Below are positions 1 through 8,338 of a stretch of 36,828 nucleotides of DNA, piece by piece. The stretch covers positions 1-36,828 of the forward strand of contig JABSOQ010000019.1 of assembly GCA_013216195.1 (NCBI GenBank), given 5' to 3'. Within the stretch, counting starts at the first letter, position 1; each line of letters opens with the position of its first letter. Source of the DNA: Bdellovibrionales bacterium. Its GTDB lineage: Bacteria; Bdellovibrionota; Bdellovibrionia; Bdellovibrionales; UBA1609. Under the pieces are notes generated by a model. The model was not told the DNA's origin, did not search any database, and worked only from the letters and a program-made list of their open reading frames with translations. A program made the translations under genes and the position numbers.

Positions 1-1
1 A

Positions 2-31
2 CAGGTTTTTCCGATAAGCCGTGTGGGATGA
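2..31 (+). CDS. possible 3' end of a preceding gene (partial)
   Basis: Frame 2 is open from the window edge and stops at TGA 29-31, overlapping the ATG of the next gene in an ATGA arrangement. Such 4-base overlaps are common between operon partners, so the exported-protein gene at 28 may be the second gene of an operon. Only nine codons are visible, so nothing can be said of the product and the reading could be chance. Confidence 0.2.
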   Translation, partial: QVFPISRVG

Positions 32-906
32 AGTATCTAGTTTTGAGTTTAGTTTTTCTTGGCGCAAAAGCACAGGCAGAGAACCTGTGTATGAGAGCCT
101 TTCAGAATAGGTTGCAAGCCGTTTGCGACTGCGAGTTTGCTGAAGAGCAAGGGCAAACAGTCGTGCGCATTGATCGAACAGCCGAGAGTGTTCAGGGCGA
201 ATGGGCATGGCTGTTCGAGTACAATCTTTATGCCTATGAATCAGGTTTGCCAATACTCACACCAACCCCAAACCTGCCGATCCACCCCAATCAGGAAGAG
301 CGGCAGAATTACCTCAATCTTCTGCAAAGTAAGCAGAGCTTGCCTGTCATGTTTGATCGACAGAGGCTACCTCTAGTTTCTTTGCGACTCGATCAGGTCT
401 CAAGAGATGGGCAACCCTTATATTTTGAGAGCGAATTGCAAAGGCCTCAGACCTCTTACATCTTAGATAACGAGGAAAGGCGACGTTGGGTGATTGCGGA
501 GTCTTATGATCTAAGAACTTTTGAAGGAGATGAGCCTGGTGAGGTGGTCACTCAGGTCGGGAGAAAACTTCGACGTTTTTTCTTTGATGTAGATTCAGCT
601 GGCCAATGCCAGTTGGCAGGCATGCAGGTGCTTTTCTTTAGGCGACCCGATTTTAATGAGCGCACGTCGTTTTCGGTTGATGAGTGTAGAGATCTAGTTA
701 GAGCCAGTGAATTTGGCCCAGGGTTCAATTATATCAACTCTACAGTAAATCGTGAGAACGTGCGCCTGCATCTCGAAGACTGCCGAGACCTTCTCAATGT
801 TCAAGCCCTGGCCGAAGAGCCAGAGGTGCCCTCGACTATAGGAGGGGCCGGAGGTGAGCCAAACGGTGGTGATGAGACGTTCGTTGAGCAAGGTCAGACC
901 CGTTAA
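28..906 (+). CDS. exported protein of unknown function
   Basis: The 292-residue product begins with a classical Sec signal peptide (MKYLVLSLVFLGAKAQA, cleavage near residue 17), so it should be periplasmic or outer-membrane associated. The mature part is soluble in character with no further membrane segment. It has scattered Cys residues, including an early Cys-x-Cys pair (VCDCEF), and its tail (about residues 268-292) is rich in Gly, Glu and Pro and probably disordered. I recognise no domain. The frame stays open to the window edge, but the ATG at 28 places the signal peptide correctly. The kinase gene follows 96 bases downstream on the same strand with no visible terminator between, so co-transcription is possible. 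Confidence 0.75.
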   Translation: MKYLVLSLVFLGAKAQAENLCMRAFQNRLQAVCDCEFAEEQGQTVVRIDRTAESVQGEWAWLFEYNLYAYESGLPILTPTPNLPIHPNQEERQNYLNLLQSKQSLPVMFDRQRLPLVSLRLDQVSRDGQPLYFESELQRPQTSYILDNEERRRWVIAESYDLRTFEGDEPGEVVTQVGRKLRRFFFDVDSAGQCQLAGMQVLFFRRPDFNERTSFSVDECRDLVRASEFGPGFNYINSTVNRENVRLHLEDCRDLLNVQALAEEPEVPSTIGGAGGEPNGGDETFVEQGQTR

Positions 907-1002
907 TTTTGCAGAGAGGCTATAGGTCAGCAGGACGATGTGAGAGGGGTCCTGATTGTTGGCTAAACTCACAGATTCATTGAATTTCTATAAGGCGAAA
1001 AG

Positions 1003-2970
1003 ATGAATAGGCCGATAACTCAAAGACGGGAGAAATTGAGTTTGGCGAAGCGTTTAGAAAAGGGTCAAAAGCTGGGTCCATACACGGTAAGTCGATTTAT
1101 CGGTCGCGGTGGTATGGGTGAAGTTTATGAAGCTTTTGAAGAGAGGCTAGCTCGGCGCGTGGCTCTGAAAGTGATCTCACCTAGAAAGGGCGAAGTTGAA
1201 GGCAAAATCGTAGATCGTTTTATGGCCGAGGCAAAATCGCTCGCCCAAGTTCATCATCAAAATGTCGTTTCTATTTTCGCAATCGATGAAGTTGAAGATC
1301 GAAAGTACATTGCCATGGAGTATATTGAGGGGCATCCAATCGATCAGCTCAGAAAGAGATTTGTGTTCGATGCCTTTGATGCCACCCATCTTTTGTTTCA
1401 GATGCTTGAAGGTTTAAAAGCACTTCACGACAAGAATATCATTCACCGCGATATTAAGCCGGGCAATATCATCTTGCAAAAAGATGGTAGGATGAAGTTC
1501 ATTGATTTCGGTTTAGCTAAGAGTCTTGAGAGCAATGATGACACCGAGGCCACAGGTGAGTTCTATGGAACACCTAGGTATCTGGCTCCTGAAGTGGCTG
1601 CGGGTAGTCCTTCTCACACTGGCTCAGATATCTTTTGTTTGGGCTTGGTCTTTTACGAACTATTTTCAGGAGAGCGCCTGATTGACCCCAAGGGGGAGTG
1701 GAACCCACTCACAGTCATCGGGTCATACGAAAATTTTAAATTCAAAACTACCGGAGCTAGCAAGAGGCTCATGGGGCCGAGGCTTTACAAAATCATTGTC
1801 GGCATGTTGCAGCCAAAGCCTCATAACCGTTACACAACTTGCGATGAAGTGCTCAAGCTCATAAAGCCGCTAGTAAGAGAATCAAGGCGGCCAGGTGACC
1901 CGTTCTTTGAAAAAGTTTGTGCTAACCATACCAACTTTAAAGCCATCTACAAGCATCTTAATGAAGACTTGCAGTACGACCCGTTCTCAACAAAAAGAAT
2001 TCTGACAATCACTTTAGGCTTCCCAGATGTACACCTCACAGCCTCTGATTCAGATGACACAGATGACCTGAGCTCGGGCGCTCAAGCGAACGATTACACT
2101 TTTGAAAAAGTGAAGATCGAAAGTGCACAAAAAAAGTTTGAGTCTTTTTATGAACCGAATGTGATAATTGAGACTGAAAATCTTAAGCAGGCTCCAGCAG
2201 CGCCGGCGGTGAGAATAACTGCAAAAGAGAGCGCACCAAAGATTCGTGCGACGTTCTTTAAAAAGTTTCTAATGGGAGCTATTGTAGTCATCGTTATGGC
2301 CGGGTTTTCGCAGACCAAGTGGGGCAAGGGGCTACTCGCCTCAAAGATAGGTCGGAAATTGGCATCAATGGGAGTGATGAGCCCAGTGGTCTCTTTGCCT
2401 ACAGAAGCTGGGCCTCAAGGAGTGATGGTCTGGACTGATGACAAAGGTGTGTTATCAGAGCAATTCGAATGGCCTCGAGATTTTCATGCCTCAGAGCTTG
2501 CAACTCTCGAACTGGCAAGAGACATGAACTTTCGCCGTATTGATCATGCGCAGCCGGTGTCGGGGGTAAGAACTCAAGGCTTTAGCGTTGAAAAGCCGGG
2601 GCATTATTTTTGGCGAGTTGTAGTTGGTGGCAGCCCAGTGTTTGGCCCCTTTCAAATCTGGGCCGACACGCCTGAAGCGCCTGTGTTGTTGTCACCCAAA
2701 GATGGGGCAGAGTACAGTGGGAGCCGACGGACCTCAGACACGCTCACGCACACCGTGAACTTTTACTGGAGAAAGAAGAGAGTCGCGAGAGACTATCAGT
2801 TTCAGGTCTCAGCCTCGCAGAATTTCTCTACCCAAGTGGTAAACAAGACAGTCTCTGGCTTACAGACTCACAAAGAAACGCTACCCGTTGGCAAATACTT
2901 TTGGCGCATGAAAGTGGTCTCAGATCAAGAAATGAACTGGGGTGAAGTGCGCTCATTTACCATTAGATGA
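1003..2970 (+). CDS. membrane-anchored Ser/Thr protein kinase with periplasmic beta-sandwich-like tail
   Basis: This is a Hanks-type (PknB-like) kinase of 655 residues. The kinase domain spans about 27-285: Gly-rich loop GRGGMGEVYEA (34-44), ATP-anchoring Lys56 in VALKVI, catalytic loop HRDIKPGN (148-155, Asp150 catalytic), DFG at 168-170 and APE at 195-197. All expected catalytic residues are present, so it should be active. A linker of about 130 residues leads to one transmembrane helix near 420-436. The remaining 220 residues should be periplasmic and are not PASTA repeats; two stretches end in the similar motifs GHYFWRV and GKYFWRM, suggesting two related fibronectin-like units often seen beside FecR domains. 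An AAGG ribosome site precedes the ATG. The last 18 bases overlap the convergent LysR-type gene. Confidence 0.93.
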   Translation: MNRPITQRREKLSLAKRLEKGQKLGPYTVSRFIGRGGMGEVYEAFEERLARRVALKVISPRKGEVEGKIVDRFMAEAKSLAQVHHQNVVSIFAIDEVEDRKYIAMEYIEGHPIDQLRKRFVFDAFDATHLLFQMLEGLKALHDKNIIHRDIKPGNIILQKDGRMKFIDFGLAKSLESNDDTEATGEFYGTPRYLAPEVAAGSPSHTGSDIFCLGLVFYELFSGERLIDPKGEWNPLTVIGSYENFKFKTTGASKRLMGPRLYKIIVGMLQPKPHNRYTTCDEVLKLIKPLVRESRRPGDPFFEKVCANHTNFKAIYKHLNEDLQYDPFSTKRILTITLGFPDVHLTASDSDDTDDLSSGAQANDYTFEKVKIESAQKKFESFYEPNVIIETENLKQAPAAPAVRITAKESAPKIRATFFKKFLMGAIVVIVMAGFSQTKWGKGLLASKIGRKLASMGVMSPVVSLPTEAGPQGVMVWTDDKGVLSEQFEWPRDFHASELATLELARDMNFRRIDHAQPVSGVRTQGFSVEKPGHYFWRVVVGGSPVFGPFQIWADTPEAPVLLSPKDGAEYSGSRRTSDTLTHTVNFYWRKKRVARDYQFQVSASQNFSTQVVNKTVSGLQTHKETLPVGKYFWRMKVVSDQEMNWGEVRSFTIR

Positions 2971-3897
2971 TCGCCTCGAAGTGTTCTCGAGCACTTCCTC
3001 TATTTCGACTCTCAACCTATCGAATAGATTTTTTTTCACTAGGTCGTTCTTGACCGTAAAATAAATTGGTCGTGAGACCTCTTGCCAATTTTCAACTTCG
3101 ATTTTTTTTACAGCACCTGAGTCGATGTAGGGTCTGGCAACAATTTCAGGTAAGAAGCCAATTTGTTGGCTTCTCTTTACGATCTCAATTGCTGAAATGG
3201 CTGTAGCCGTCTCATGACCTTTCAATCTCTTGTTGTAAGGCAGCGGGCAGCCGTCGTCACCGAATTGAACACCAGTCTCCGACCAGTACACGGGGTACAC
3301 GAAAGGGAAGTCAGCAAGGTCTGAAGCAGCTACCTGACCAGCAAGCACGTGGGAAGCGTTGGCATAAAGGTGCCATTGAGCCTTTCCGAGTTGCTGTGAG
3401 TACCACGTTTTAGGCCAGTCGAGATTTCCGATATGCAATGCGTACTCGAAACCTGACCTCAAGCCTGCCGATGTAAAAGTGTCTGGTGAGAGATCTAGAA
3501 TTCGGAAGCGATACTCTTGTTGAGTTTTCTCACCGAAAGAAGCGATCATTGGAGCCAGCACATAAGCAGATAGAAAAGAAGTCGTTGCGAAGCTAAGCAA
3601 GCTGGGGCTTCTCTCTTGCTGAAAGGAGTCTTGAAACTTGAGGTGTTGCTGGTACATCTTTTCGAAATGCGGCAGATACTGACCGGCTTCCGCTGACAGC
3701 TGAACACCTCGAGCCGACCTCTCGAGCAGACGCAGGTTGGTTTTTTGCTCTAGAGATTTAATCAACTTTGAAATTTGGCCGGGCATGATGCCAGTCTTGC
3801 GTGCCAATTCACGCATATTTTTAGTTCTGCAAAGCTCGACGAACAGCAAGATTTCTTTCATCTTTATGTCTGACTGTCGGTTGCTGTAGATATCCAT
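2953..3897 (-). CDS. LysR-type transcriptional regulator
   Basis: The product (314 residues from this start) has an N-terminal winged helix-turn-helix: about residues 12-70 contain ELARKTGIMPGQISKLIKSL followed by the wing and LLERSARGVQLSAEAG, the standard LysR pattern. The rest resembles the periplasmic-binding-type effector domain, although it is more divergent. I chose the ATG at 3897 because AAAGGGGG lies six bases before it; the GTG at 3927 and ATG at 3903 lack suitable spacing. The gene diverges from the His-rich exported protein gene, and the shared spacer holds a promoter-like TTGACA/CATAAA pair with an inverted-repeat arm between its boxes. Autoregulation and control of the neighbour are therefore the natural inference. 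The effector is unknown. Confidence 0.88.
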   Translation of the reverse strand: MDIYSNRQSDIKMKEILLFVELCRTKNMRELARKTGIMPGQISKLIKSLEQKTNLRLLERSARGVQLSAEAGQYLPHFEKMYQQHLKFQDSFQQERSPSLLSFATTSFLSAYVLAPMIASFGEKTQQEYRFRILDLSPDTFTSAGLRSGFEYALHIGNLDWPKTWYSQQLGKAQWHLYANASHVLAGQVAASDLADFPFVYPVYWSETGVQFGDDGCPLPYNKRLKGHETATAISAIEIVKRSQQIGFLPEIVARPYIDSGAVKKIEVENWQEVSRPIYFTVKNDLVKKNLFDRLRVEIEEVLENTSRRSSNGK

Positions 3898-3952
3898 AAG
3901 CATCCCCCTTTGCTTGCTGAGTCGCACACTCCGCTTACAAGCATCAGCCTAG

Positions 3953-4021
3953 TTTATGCTCAGCTCTCACAGCAATTGTCAAAATAGAAACAGGTGTTTC
4001 CAAAAAAACTATTGTGAGAGC
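3953..4021. promoter_or_regulatory. divergent control region with 9-bp inverted repeat and minus-strand promoter
   Basis: GCTCTCACA at 3963-3971 is repeated inverted as TGTGAGAGC at 4013-4021, the arm centres being 50 bp apart (about five helical turns). On the minus strand TTGACA (3977-3982) and CATAAA (3953-3958) are separated by 18 bases and form a plausible sigma-70 promoter for the LysR-type gene; the left arm lies in that spacer. The right arm ends 50 bases before the ATG of the His-rich protein gene. The spacing and position fit an operator bound by a tetrameric LysR regulator, but binding is inferred. Confidence 0.5.
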
Positions 4022-4070
4022 AGCTTTGTTTGGATATCACGAAAGAGAGGCATTTCTACAGGGGGGAAAT

Positions 4071-4436
4071 ATGAAAAGAAGAGAAGCATTAACAGGTTTG
4101 GGTGCGATGGCACTGGCGTTTATGGGTTCGAGTCTACTATCAAGCCAAGCTAAGGCTGAAACCGAAGAGTCGAGCCTAACTCTGACCAATGAGATTGGGA
4201 CCAATCATGGCCATAGCCTTGAGATGACCCCAGGTGACTTGATTGCCATATTGCGAGAATTAAACGGGCAAGAAGTAGTTGAAGTCGACATTCAAGGTTT
4301 CAGTCGCCACCCACACACAATATTTTTTACTGAAGCCGAAGTTCTTGAGGTTCTTAAAACCGGGCAGGTGAGCATGCTGTCTTCAAGAGACTTTGGCCAC
4401 ACTCATGAGGTCATTATCAATTTGGCTGTAGAGTAA
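4071..4436 (+). CDS. small His-rich exported protein, possible metal binder
   Basis: The 121-residue product starts with a twin-Arg-like signal (MKRREALTGLGAMALAF, signal end near AKA at residue 27), suggesting Tat or Sec export. The mature part of about 95 residues carries three His clusters: HGH, HPH and HTH, spread along a short all-beta-looking sequence. This reminds me of small exported HGH/HDH proteins of unknown function seen in myxobacteria and relatives; copper or other metal binding is a guess from the His pattern. The ATG at 4071 is chosen over an upstream ATG at 4014 because GGGGGG lies just before it and it starts the signal peptide. It is divergent from the LysR-type gene and probably its target. 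Confidence 0.8.
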   Translation: MKRREALTGLGAMALAFMGSSLLSSQAKAETEESSLTLTNEIGTNHGHSLEMTPGDLIAILRELNGQEVVEVDIQGFSRHPHTIFFTEAEVLEVLKTGQVSMLSSRDFGHTHEVIINLAVE

Positions 4437-4449
4437 GTTTTAAAAAGTT

Positions 4450-5343
4450 TCAGCTCAAGATCAGCAGGTCATTCACTTGTCCTGCTGATTGAAGTGCGAC
4501 TCGATTGAGTTCACTTGAGAAGTCTGAGGTCCAAAGAGCCAGTGCGCCATCAACGTCTTCGCGGTGGCGGTTTTTTCGGTCGAGCAATTCGCTGATGCCA
4601 ACCCAGACACCATTTTCAGATGCTGCAATACCTCTTACCCACTTGCCTGGCTCGCAGAGCATTTCGGTGGGTTGAGCGCGATAGACTGCTCCTTGGTGTG
4701 AGGCACTAACAACCCAGTCATCGCCCACTTTTTCAAAGTCATGAGTGTGCATCAACTCTTTCAAAGTCAAGATTTCTGCAACGGCATAGGCCTGGTTCAT
4801 TGGCTTATCGAAATCAAGTTTGCTCATACTTATAGAAAGTACTTGAGCATCTTGTTTGCCGCGATTGTTTAGCCCGATATAGAGCGTGCCCTTATCGACA
4901 GTGACAGCATTGATATGGTTGACATCTTCTCTCTCTGCTCCGACTTCAATTTGAGAAAGCACTTTGTTCGTTTTCATGTCGTAAACCGTCACCTGATTGT
5001 GGCCAGTGTCGGTTAAGAAACAAAGATCACCATCTATTGCGATTTGATGAACATCTGCCACCCCTTGAATTTTTGTAATGGGCCTAGGGTTTTGCCCCGA
5101 GTTGTCAAAGCGGTACAGCTGCACATCTTCGCTGTGTTTCGCAAACTGCTGGCGGCTGAAGTTCTCTCGAGAGGCCACAATGACCTGATTGTTCCAGCTT
5201 GCGATTCCAAAAAAGCCAAAGCCGCCTTTTTTGAAAAAAGGGATTCGTTTTTCTCTTTTCAGGCAGACTTGCGGGGCCTCCATGCCATCTGAGTAAAGGT
5301 ACACACCTTGGCTGGTGGTGATGAAGATCTTTTCAGGTTTCAT
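4450..5343 (-). CDS. cytoplasmic beta-propeller-like protein
   Basis: The 297-residue product lacks a signal peptide and consists of repeated short beta-strand blocks typical of a propeller (for example VYLYSDG, LYRFDNSG, TVYDMKTNKVL, LYIGLNNRG, GVWVGISELL). This gives perhaps six or seven blades of the NHL/WD-like class. Propellers of this type usually act as scaffolds or bind small ligands; no enzyme residues can be named. It lies 35 bases downstream of the FecR-domain gene on the same strand, with a GAGAGAGG ribosome site, so the two are likely co-transcribed. It converges on the His-rich protein gene with only a 13-base gap and no clear terminator. Confidence 0.75.
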   Translation of the reverse strand: MKPEKIFITTSQGVYLYSDGMEAPQVCLKREKRIPFFKKGGFGFFGIASWNNQVIVASRENFSRQQFAKHSEDVQLYRFDNSGQNPRPITKIQGVADVHQIAIDGDLCFLTDTGHNQVTVYDMKTNKVLSQIEVGAEREDVNHINAVTVDKGTLYIGLNNRGKQDAQVLSISMSKLDFDKPMNQAYAVAEILTLKELMHTHDFEKVGDDWVVSASHQGAVYRAQPTEMLCEPGKWVRGIAASENGVWVGISELLDRKNRHREDVDGALALWTSDFSSELNRVALQSAGQVNDLLILS

Positions 5344-5378
5344 AAAATGCCTCTCTCGGCTAGTGGCAGCTGCCTTTT

Positions 5379-6455
5379 TTACTCAGTTTTGAAGTACTTT
5401 TCGTAAACGTCTTTTCCGATTTGGTCAATCTCCTCTAGATTTGCTTTTTTGGGCTTTTTCGGCGCAGGTGCCTGTTTAAATAGCTTTGATACAACTTGAG
5501 TGTTTACAGCGTCCTCTGAGACATTTTTAGACTTTACAATTTCTTTATACAGATTGGGGTCTTCGGCCTTAATGTCGTCTAGTACAACTTTTAAAGATTT
5601 TTTTTGAAGTGTCTTGATCTCTTTTTGAGTTTCTTCATCTAACTCCTTAAATTCCTTCTTGTCGAGCTTCACATTCGAAGCAGCCTGCACGGTCAAAAGC
5701 TCGGCTTTGGTAGCTTCTGCGATTTCTATAGATCTGGGGCTCGAAGTTGTGGTTCCTTCAGTTGGCTTACCACCCTTTTGCATCGCTACAGGTTTGGTTT
5801 GCCCTGGCTCAGCTGCTGATCCATCATCGTTTTTTTGAGCAACTGGTGGCTCTGTCAATGTTGCCTTGTAGCCAGTCTTAATCACGGCTGGCTTCATTTG
5901 CTTTTTCTTGTCGCCGAGCTCAACGGCTCCTCGAAGCACTGTCAGGTCGGTGCCGACACCACCAGTGTAAGACATGTAGAAGTCAGTGCCCCTTACACCA
6001 GCGACCGCCCCCTTGGTTTTAACTCTCATTTGTTTTCGAGGCCCCTTTTTTGATACTAGAGCTCTGATCTTGCCATAGAACAAATCGAGTTCAGTGCCCG
6101 AAGCCTTCTTATCTTTTGTGGGCTTGGGCATAGCAACCGATGACCCGGGGGCCAGAATCACATGGTCACCATTCGAATACACCACTTTGGCTCTGCCATT
6201 TGTACCTGTTTGTAGAATGTAGCCGGGTCTCATGCGTAGTCCGATTCGAGCCTTTTGATAGGCGTACTTTGTGCCCTCATAAAGAACAAACTTTTTGCTG
6301 CTCTCCTTTTGGGCCAGTGACTTGGTGAGAACTTTCACATCTCCTTTGGAGATCACGATTGTGCCAACATACTTCTTGGCCTGTGCTGACAATGAGAGCA
6401 GCGCAAGCAAGACCAAAGTCGATGGAATGAAGAAGGTTCTGGAAAGCCGTTTCAT
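5379..6455 (-). CDS. FecR-domain exported protein
   Basis: The 358-residue product has a Sec signal peptide (cleavage after LSAQA, residue 26) and a FecR domain at about 70-180: the hallmarks are the turn LQTGTNGRAKVVYSNGD, APGSSV, and the strand pair ending VRGTDFYMSYTGGVGTDLTVLRGAVEL. The C-terminal half (about 190-358) is Lys/Glu-rich, helical and partly disordered. Classical FecR proteins are inner-membrane sensors that control an ECF sigma factor; this one is exported, has no internal membrane helix and no sigma-factor neighbour. It therefore belongs to the stand-alone FecR type common in Bdellovibrio-like bacteria, of unknown role. It is the first gene of a two-gene minus-strand operon with the propeller gene. 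Confidence 0.85.
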   Translation of the reverse strand: MKRLSRTFFIPSTLVLLALLSLSAQAKKYVGTIVISKGDVKVLTKSLAQKESSKKFVLYEGTKYAYQKARIGLRMRPGYILQTGTNGRAKVVYSNGDHVILAPGSSVAMPKPTKDKKASGTELDLFYGKIRALVSKKGPRKQMRVKTKGAVAGVRGTDFYMSYTGGVGTDLTVLRGAVELGDKKKQMKPAVIKTGYKATLTEPPVAQKNDDGSAAEPGQTKPVAMQKGGKPTEGTTTSSPRSIEIAEATKAELLTVQAASNVKLDKKEFKELDEETQKEIKTLQKKSLKVVLDDIKAEDPNLYKEIVKSKNVSEDAVNTQVVSKLFKQAPAPKKPKKANLEEIDQIGKDVYEKYFKTE

Positions 6456-6534
6456 ATCGGGAGCCCCTGTTTCATAATGGTGAATGAAAAAATAAACTCA
6501 ATTAGGTTAAAGATCTTTCTGAAGGGTGACAACT

Positions 6535-7275
6535 ATGACTCGATTACTTTGCGCGCTGCTTTTCTGTTTTACGGCTTGCTTTCAGGCTCACTCCGCAGAG
6601 GAAAACAATCTCAAGGTGCTAGACTACCCAGAACTGCACGTGACTCCTAGTGCCAGTCAAAGGCTGGAGAGGTTAGCAAAACGAGAGAGGGCCGATCGAT
6701 TGAAAAACCACTCTGCAATGTTCTTGTCGTCAATTGCGACGCTCGTGGCGACTTTTCAAGCTACAGATAGCCCTCAGGTTTCAGACGATCCTGATAATGT
6801 AGATCAAAACCAGATCTCAACACAGGTTGGGCTTGCCGTGGGCGGGGGGTGGCTGTTGACCAATCTACTGCTTGCGACAAGTTATAATCCCTATAGCAAA
6901 GGTTATGGCGAAATTAAAAAAATGAAGGCCGGCAGTCAAAGAGAGCGACTCGCAAAAGAGCGATTCGCCGAAGAGGCTCTATACAGGCCGGCGAAGCTTG
7001 GTACCCGGTTGTTGTGGTTCTCTGTGATTACCAATCTTGCAGCTTCGGCCTATATGATGGGTTATGCTAATGCTGATGCCAAATTGGCAGCTGGTGTTTC
7101 TGCTGCTGTCGCCTTAGGGCCAATCTTTTTTCCGTACAACTGGATAGAGAGTGCGAACCAGCATCGGCTCTACAAGAAAAAGATATACGGGCCAGTTGCT
7201 AGCCTCACCCTGCTAAGAGATGGCAGTCAGAATCAGCAGCCACAGGCAGGCTTAGGAGTAACTTACTCTTTCTGA
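6535..7275 (+). CDS. exported or membrane protein of unknown function
   Basis: The 246-residue product starts with a hydrophobic signal (MTRLLCALLFCFTACFQAHSAEE). Three further hydrophobic stretches follow, near HSAMFLSSIATLVATFQ, VGLAVGGGWLLTNLLLA and the Ala-rich VITNLAASAYMMGYANAD/AAVALGPIFF region. The C-terminus ends in an aromatic residue (GVTYSF), as outer-membrane proteins often do, but the hydrophobic helices argue for the inner membrane, so location is uncertain. I prefer the ATG at 6535 because GAAGGG lies eight bases upstream; an in-frame GTG at 6526 overlaps that site. The gene is divergent from the FecR gene and its last 13 bases overlap the convergent gene at 7263. Confidence 0.7.
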   Translation: MTRLLCALLFCFTACFQAHSAEENNLKVLDYPELHVTPSASQRLERLAKRERADRLKNHSAMFLSSIATLVATFQATDSPQVSDDPDNVDQNQISTQVGLAVGGGWLLTNLLLATSYNPYSKGYGEIKKMKAGSQRERLAKERFAEEALYRPAKLGTRLLWFSVITNLAASAYMMGYANADAKLAAGVSAAVALGPIFFPYNWIESANQHRLYKKKIYGPVASLTLLRDGSQNQQPQAGLGVTYSF

Positions 7276-8132
7276 TTGGCCGGAAGTCTTTCGGCATCTA
7301 TCTTATTCAGCTCTTGAGATGGCCGAGTGCCCTGGGCCATCTCAAAGGCAAAACTCAGCGAGCTCTTCACGGGCATAGAGAGCCCACTCTTTGAAAGACT
7401 GTACTTGAGAGAGGCCACATAATTGTTTGCCGCCTCGGGATGAATGCTGACAACATTTTTGGCAATGTCCAAGGCACCAGAGATCTGCAGATTGAGATCT
7501 TTTGTATTTCTCAGATACTCATAGGTTTCAATGAAAGCGTCTGCCACTGGAGCTTTGAAGTTTTCACCAGACTTTGCAACTTCAAGTGCTAGCTCGGCAC
7601 AAAGGGGTATCGACCCTCCAACCTTTTTGTCGTCGAGGCAGAACTTTACAAGCTTGTCATAGTCTTGTTTGGCCTTCTCAGGCTTACCGCTGTAATCAAC
7701 AGAAAGAGCTCTGGCTATCTTGAGCGAGTTGTTCATGTCGAGATCGAGCGCTTTTTCGCCGTAGGCATTGCGAAACACATCCATGAAGGTAGTAACATGA
7801 GAGTCTGATTTTTGAGACAGTTCTACAGCTGTTGAAATCGTGGTTCTTGCACCAGCCTCCACCTTTTTTAAAAGTTCATAAACCCGAACGTATCTTCCAG
7901 CAGCCCCTGTGCATCCTTTGGCAACCTGTTTAGCGATTTGCCTAGAGTGCTGCTCTCCCATTTCATAGAAATCTTGCTTCCTCATGTACTCGAGCGTAGT
8001 CACAAATTCTCTATGAGAATCACACCAGGGGACTTCTTTGTCTTTCGAGATAGTCTCATGAGCAAAGGCTCCAGCAGTGAGGAGTGTTAGAGATACAGCG
8101 ATCAGAAATGGGAGATATTTTAAAGTCTTCAT
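7263..8132 (-). CDS. exported helical protein of unknown function
   Basis: The 289-residue product has a Sec signal peptide (MKTLKYLPFLIAVSLTLLTAGAFA, cleavage near residue 24). The mature chain is almost entirely alpha-helical in character and rich in Lys, Ala and Ser, with stretches such as PEKAKQDYDKLVKFCLDDKK that suggest degenerate helical repeats of the TPR/SEL1 kind, though no repeat consensus can be proved. It should be periplasmic. It overlaps the convergent upstream gene by 13 bases. No function can be assigned. Confidence 0.72.
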   Translation of the reverse strand: MKTLKYLPFLIAVSLTLLTAGAFAHETISKDKEVPWCDSHREFVTTLEYMRKQDFYEMGEQHSRQIAKQVAKGCTGAAGRYVRVYELLKKVEAGARTTISTAVELSQKSDSHVTTFMDVFRNAYGEKALDLDMNNSLKIARALSVDYSGKPEKAKQDYDKLVKFCLDDKKVGGSIPLCAELALEVAKSGENFKAPVADAFIETYEYLRNTKDLNLQISGALDIAKNVVSIHPEAANNYVASLKYSLSKSGLSMPVKSSLSFAFEMAQGTRPSQELNKIDAERLPANQKE

Positions 8133-8161
8133 ACCTTAATTATAGGCAACTTCTCAGCCGG

Positions 8162-8305
8162 CACCTAGGTGAAGCAGTCAGTAATAGCCTGAGGTCGAAG
8201 CCTAGTTTTTAGAAGCTAGGTCTGAACATCTCAGCCGCTAGATCAAGGTCTAGTTGCCTGGAGGTTCAGTTAAAATATTGTCAGACCTAAGGGTAGTATT
8301 AATCA
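8162..8305 (+). promoter_or_regulatory. CTAG-rich upstream region of the ompA-type operon
   Basis: The spacer before the OmpA-type gene holds a perfect 10-bp palindrome CACCTAGGTG (8162-8171), an inverted pair CCTAG/CTAGG (8201-8205 and 8216-8220) and a second pair CTAGA/TCTAG (about 8238-8252), giving five CTAG tetramers in about 90 bases. A weak promoter-like TTGTCA (8278-8283) and TAATCA (8300-8305) with a 16-base spacer follow. The symmetry suggests regulator binding, but no known operator is recognised. Confidence 0.3.
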
Positions 8306-8338
8306 AGATCAACAGACCGACTGCAAAGGAGTTCAGCC

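Noticed and set aside
694-972. Open frames opposite the 3' end of the first gene and opposite the coiled-coil gene (for example 34723-35226)
   Set aside because: They are antisense shadows of well-supported genes, lack ribosome sites, and show hydrophobic or odd composition expected from reverse complements.
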